In this document: positions 39,353-39,830 of the stretch, in pieces
Numbering within the stretch: the first letter of the stretch is position 1
Layout: each line of letters opens with the position of its first letter
Assembly: GCA_963169815.1 (NCBI GenBank)
Contig: CAUJDC010000047.1
Location: forward strand, 1-39,830
DNA: 39,830 nucleotides
Direction: 5' to 3'
DNA from: Patescibacteria group bacterium
Lineage (GTDB): Bacteria > Patescibacteriota > Gracilibacteria > UBA1369
Notes under the pieces: generated by a model
The model's input: only the letters and a program-made list of their open reading frames with translations
Database searches by the model: none
What the model was told of the DNA's origin: nothing
Position numbers and translations under genes: made by a program

Positions 39353-39763
39353 ATGGCGTTTAAATTTAGTCCTACCTCAAATATAACAAAATTAATCATA
39401 GTTGTTGAGTTAATTTTAGTAATCTATCTGCTCAACACTTTGACTGTGTCCGTTTATAGAGGGTATCAAATAGATCAGGTTATTAAAGAGTACGACGCTG
39501 AAAACCAACGAATTGAGACTGATAATAGGCAAAAACTTGAAGATTATGAATACTTCACTTCTCAAAATTATATTGAAAAGATAGCTAAACAGAATTTAGG
39601 ATTAATAAATCCGGGAGAACACGTGTTGATTTTGCCACTTGATGCCACAAATCAGGATGTTAAACAGGATGGTGAAGACTCTAAAGAAAGCGCTTTGAGT
39701 GAGTTTAACAATGCTCAAAGGTGGTGGATATTTTTCTTTGACAGGAATAAGGCTTTGCAGTAA
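39353..39763 (+). CDS. FtsB/DivIC-like septum formation protein
   Basis: The 136-residue product has one membrane helix (about 12-32, KLIIVVELILVIYLLNTLTV), a coiled coil (about 38-65) and the signature end YIEKIAKQNLGLINPGE typical of FtsB/DivIC. These proteins bridge FtsL and FtsQ in the divisome outside the membrane. A polar Asp/Glu-rich tail follows (DATNQDVKQDGEDSKESALSE). It diverges from murC, so division and peptidoglycan precursor synthesis share a locus. The exact paralogue (FtsB, FtsL or DivIC) cannot be told by eye. tRNA-fMet follows 19 bases after the stop and may be cotranscribed. Confidence 0.85.
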   Translation: MAFKFSPTSNITKLIIVVELILVIYLLNTLTVSVYRGYQIDQVIKEYDAENQRIETDNRQKLEDYEYFTSQNYIEKIAKQNLGLINPGEHVLILPLDATNQDVKQDGEDSKESALSEFNNAQRWWIFFFDRNKALQ

Positions 39764-39782
39764 TCTAGCGCAGCAATTATGA

Positions 39783-39830
39783 CGCGGGGTAGAGCAGAGG
39801 CAGCTCGTCGGGCTCATAACCCGGAGGTCG
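39783..39830 (+). tRNA. Initiator tRNA-fMet (anticodon CAT), cut by window end
   Basis: The visible 48 bases start with CGCGGGG, then a D-arm with stem GAGC/GCTC, and the anticodon arm with GGG/CCC pairs around loop CTCATAA. The CAT anticodon is at 39815-39817. Three consecutive G-C pairs in the anticodon stem and a starting C are features of initiator tRNA. The variable region begins (AGGTCG); the T-arm and acceptor 3' strand lie beyond the window. Confidence 0.9.

Noticed and set aside
39349-39399. 17 extra residues at the start of murC
   Set aside because: They overlap the FtsB-like gene and have no match to the MurC family start.

Overview
The window is an AT-rich, tightly packed bacterial chromosome segment (G+C looks to be in the mid-30s percent by eye). 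It encodes about 37 protein genes, one complete tRNA and one tRNA cut by the right edge. The gene set is core bacterial: uvrC, recG, rmuC, obg, der, rpsB, tsf, rplU, tyrS, cysS, murC, pth, queA and a Sua5-type tsaC. Around these are several lineage-specific proteins: a TrbC/VirB2-like small membrane protein, an AI-2E-type permease, partner-switching regulators, a 7TM plus ATP-grasp/peptidase pair, and a UvrC with an insert. Very few starts carry a Shine-Dalgarno sequence, TTG starts occur, and facing genes often overlap tail to tail. Together this suggests a streamlined Candidatus Patescibacteria (CPR) genome; the placement is inference. TGA is a stop here (yggT ends in TGA), which argues against the recoded CPR lineages.

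Layout. 1-2105: a Trm9-like methyltransferase (cut by the left edge) diverges from elp3, a likely wobble-uridine modification pair. 2172-3830: a large cysteine-free protein of unknown function. 3949-8142 (-): tyrS, an orphan PocR-like/PAS sensor and recG in one operon. 8218-9471: rluD-like pseudouridine synthase converging on rplU, whose terminator lies inside the rluD-like gene. 9593-12275: a class-I glutamine amidotransferase converging on obg-pth. 12378-13484: tRNA-Leu(CAA) followed 15 nt later by tsaC/sua5. 13486-16833 (-): uvrC-rmuC. 16907-19120: a nucleotidyltransferase-like gene converging on der. 19126-21543: a PLP-site-less YggS homologue, then the TrbC/VirB2-like gene and the AI-2E permease.

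21540-25763 (-) looks like one operon behind a near-consensus promoter: a serine-kinase-type ATPase, a STAS protein, a PrsW-like membrane protease, a GT4 glycosyltransferase and a Wzz-like protein. Facing away from it, 25854-30879 (+) holds a structured leader RNA, rpsB, a DUF4870-like membrane protein with 11-residue repeats, tsf and a strong terminator, then a second STAS protein, a membrane PP2C phosphatase and queA. The two halves of a partner-switching circuit therefore lie on either side of the translation genes. 30880-33997 (-) holds a 7TM protein and a 787-residue fusion of an ATP-grasp ligase, a degenerate retropepsin-like domain and a DUF1704/MATCAP-type metallopeptidase. This is the best candidate here for an undescribed system: a possible writer and eraser of amino-acid tags in one chain. 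34071-39830 holds a secreted multidomain surface protein, yggT-cysS, murC, an FtsB/DivIC-like gene and the start of tRNA-fMet.

No insertion sequence, prophage or CRISPR array was seen. No gene-free stretch exceeds about 300 bases.
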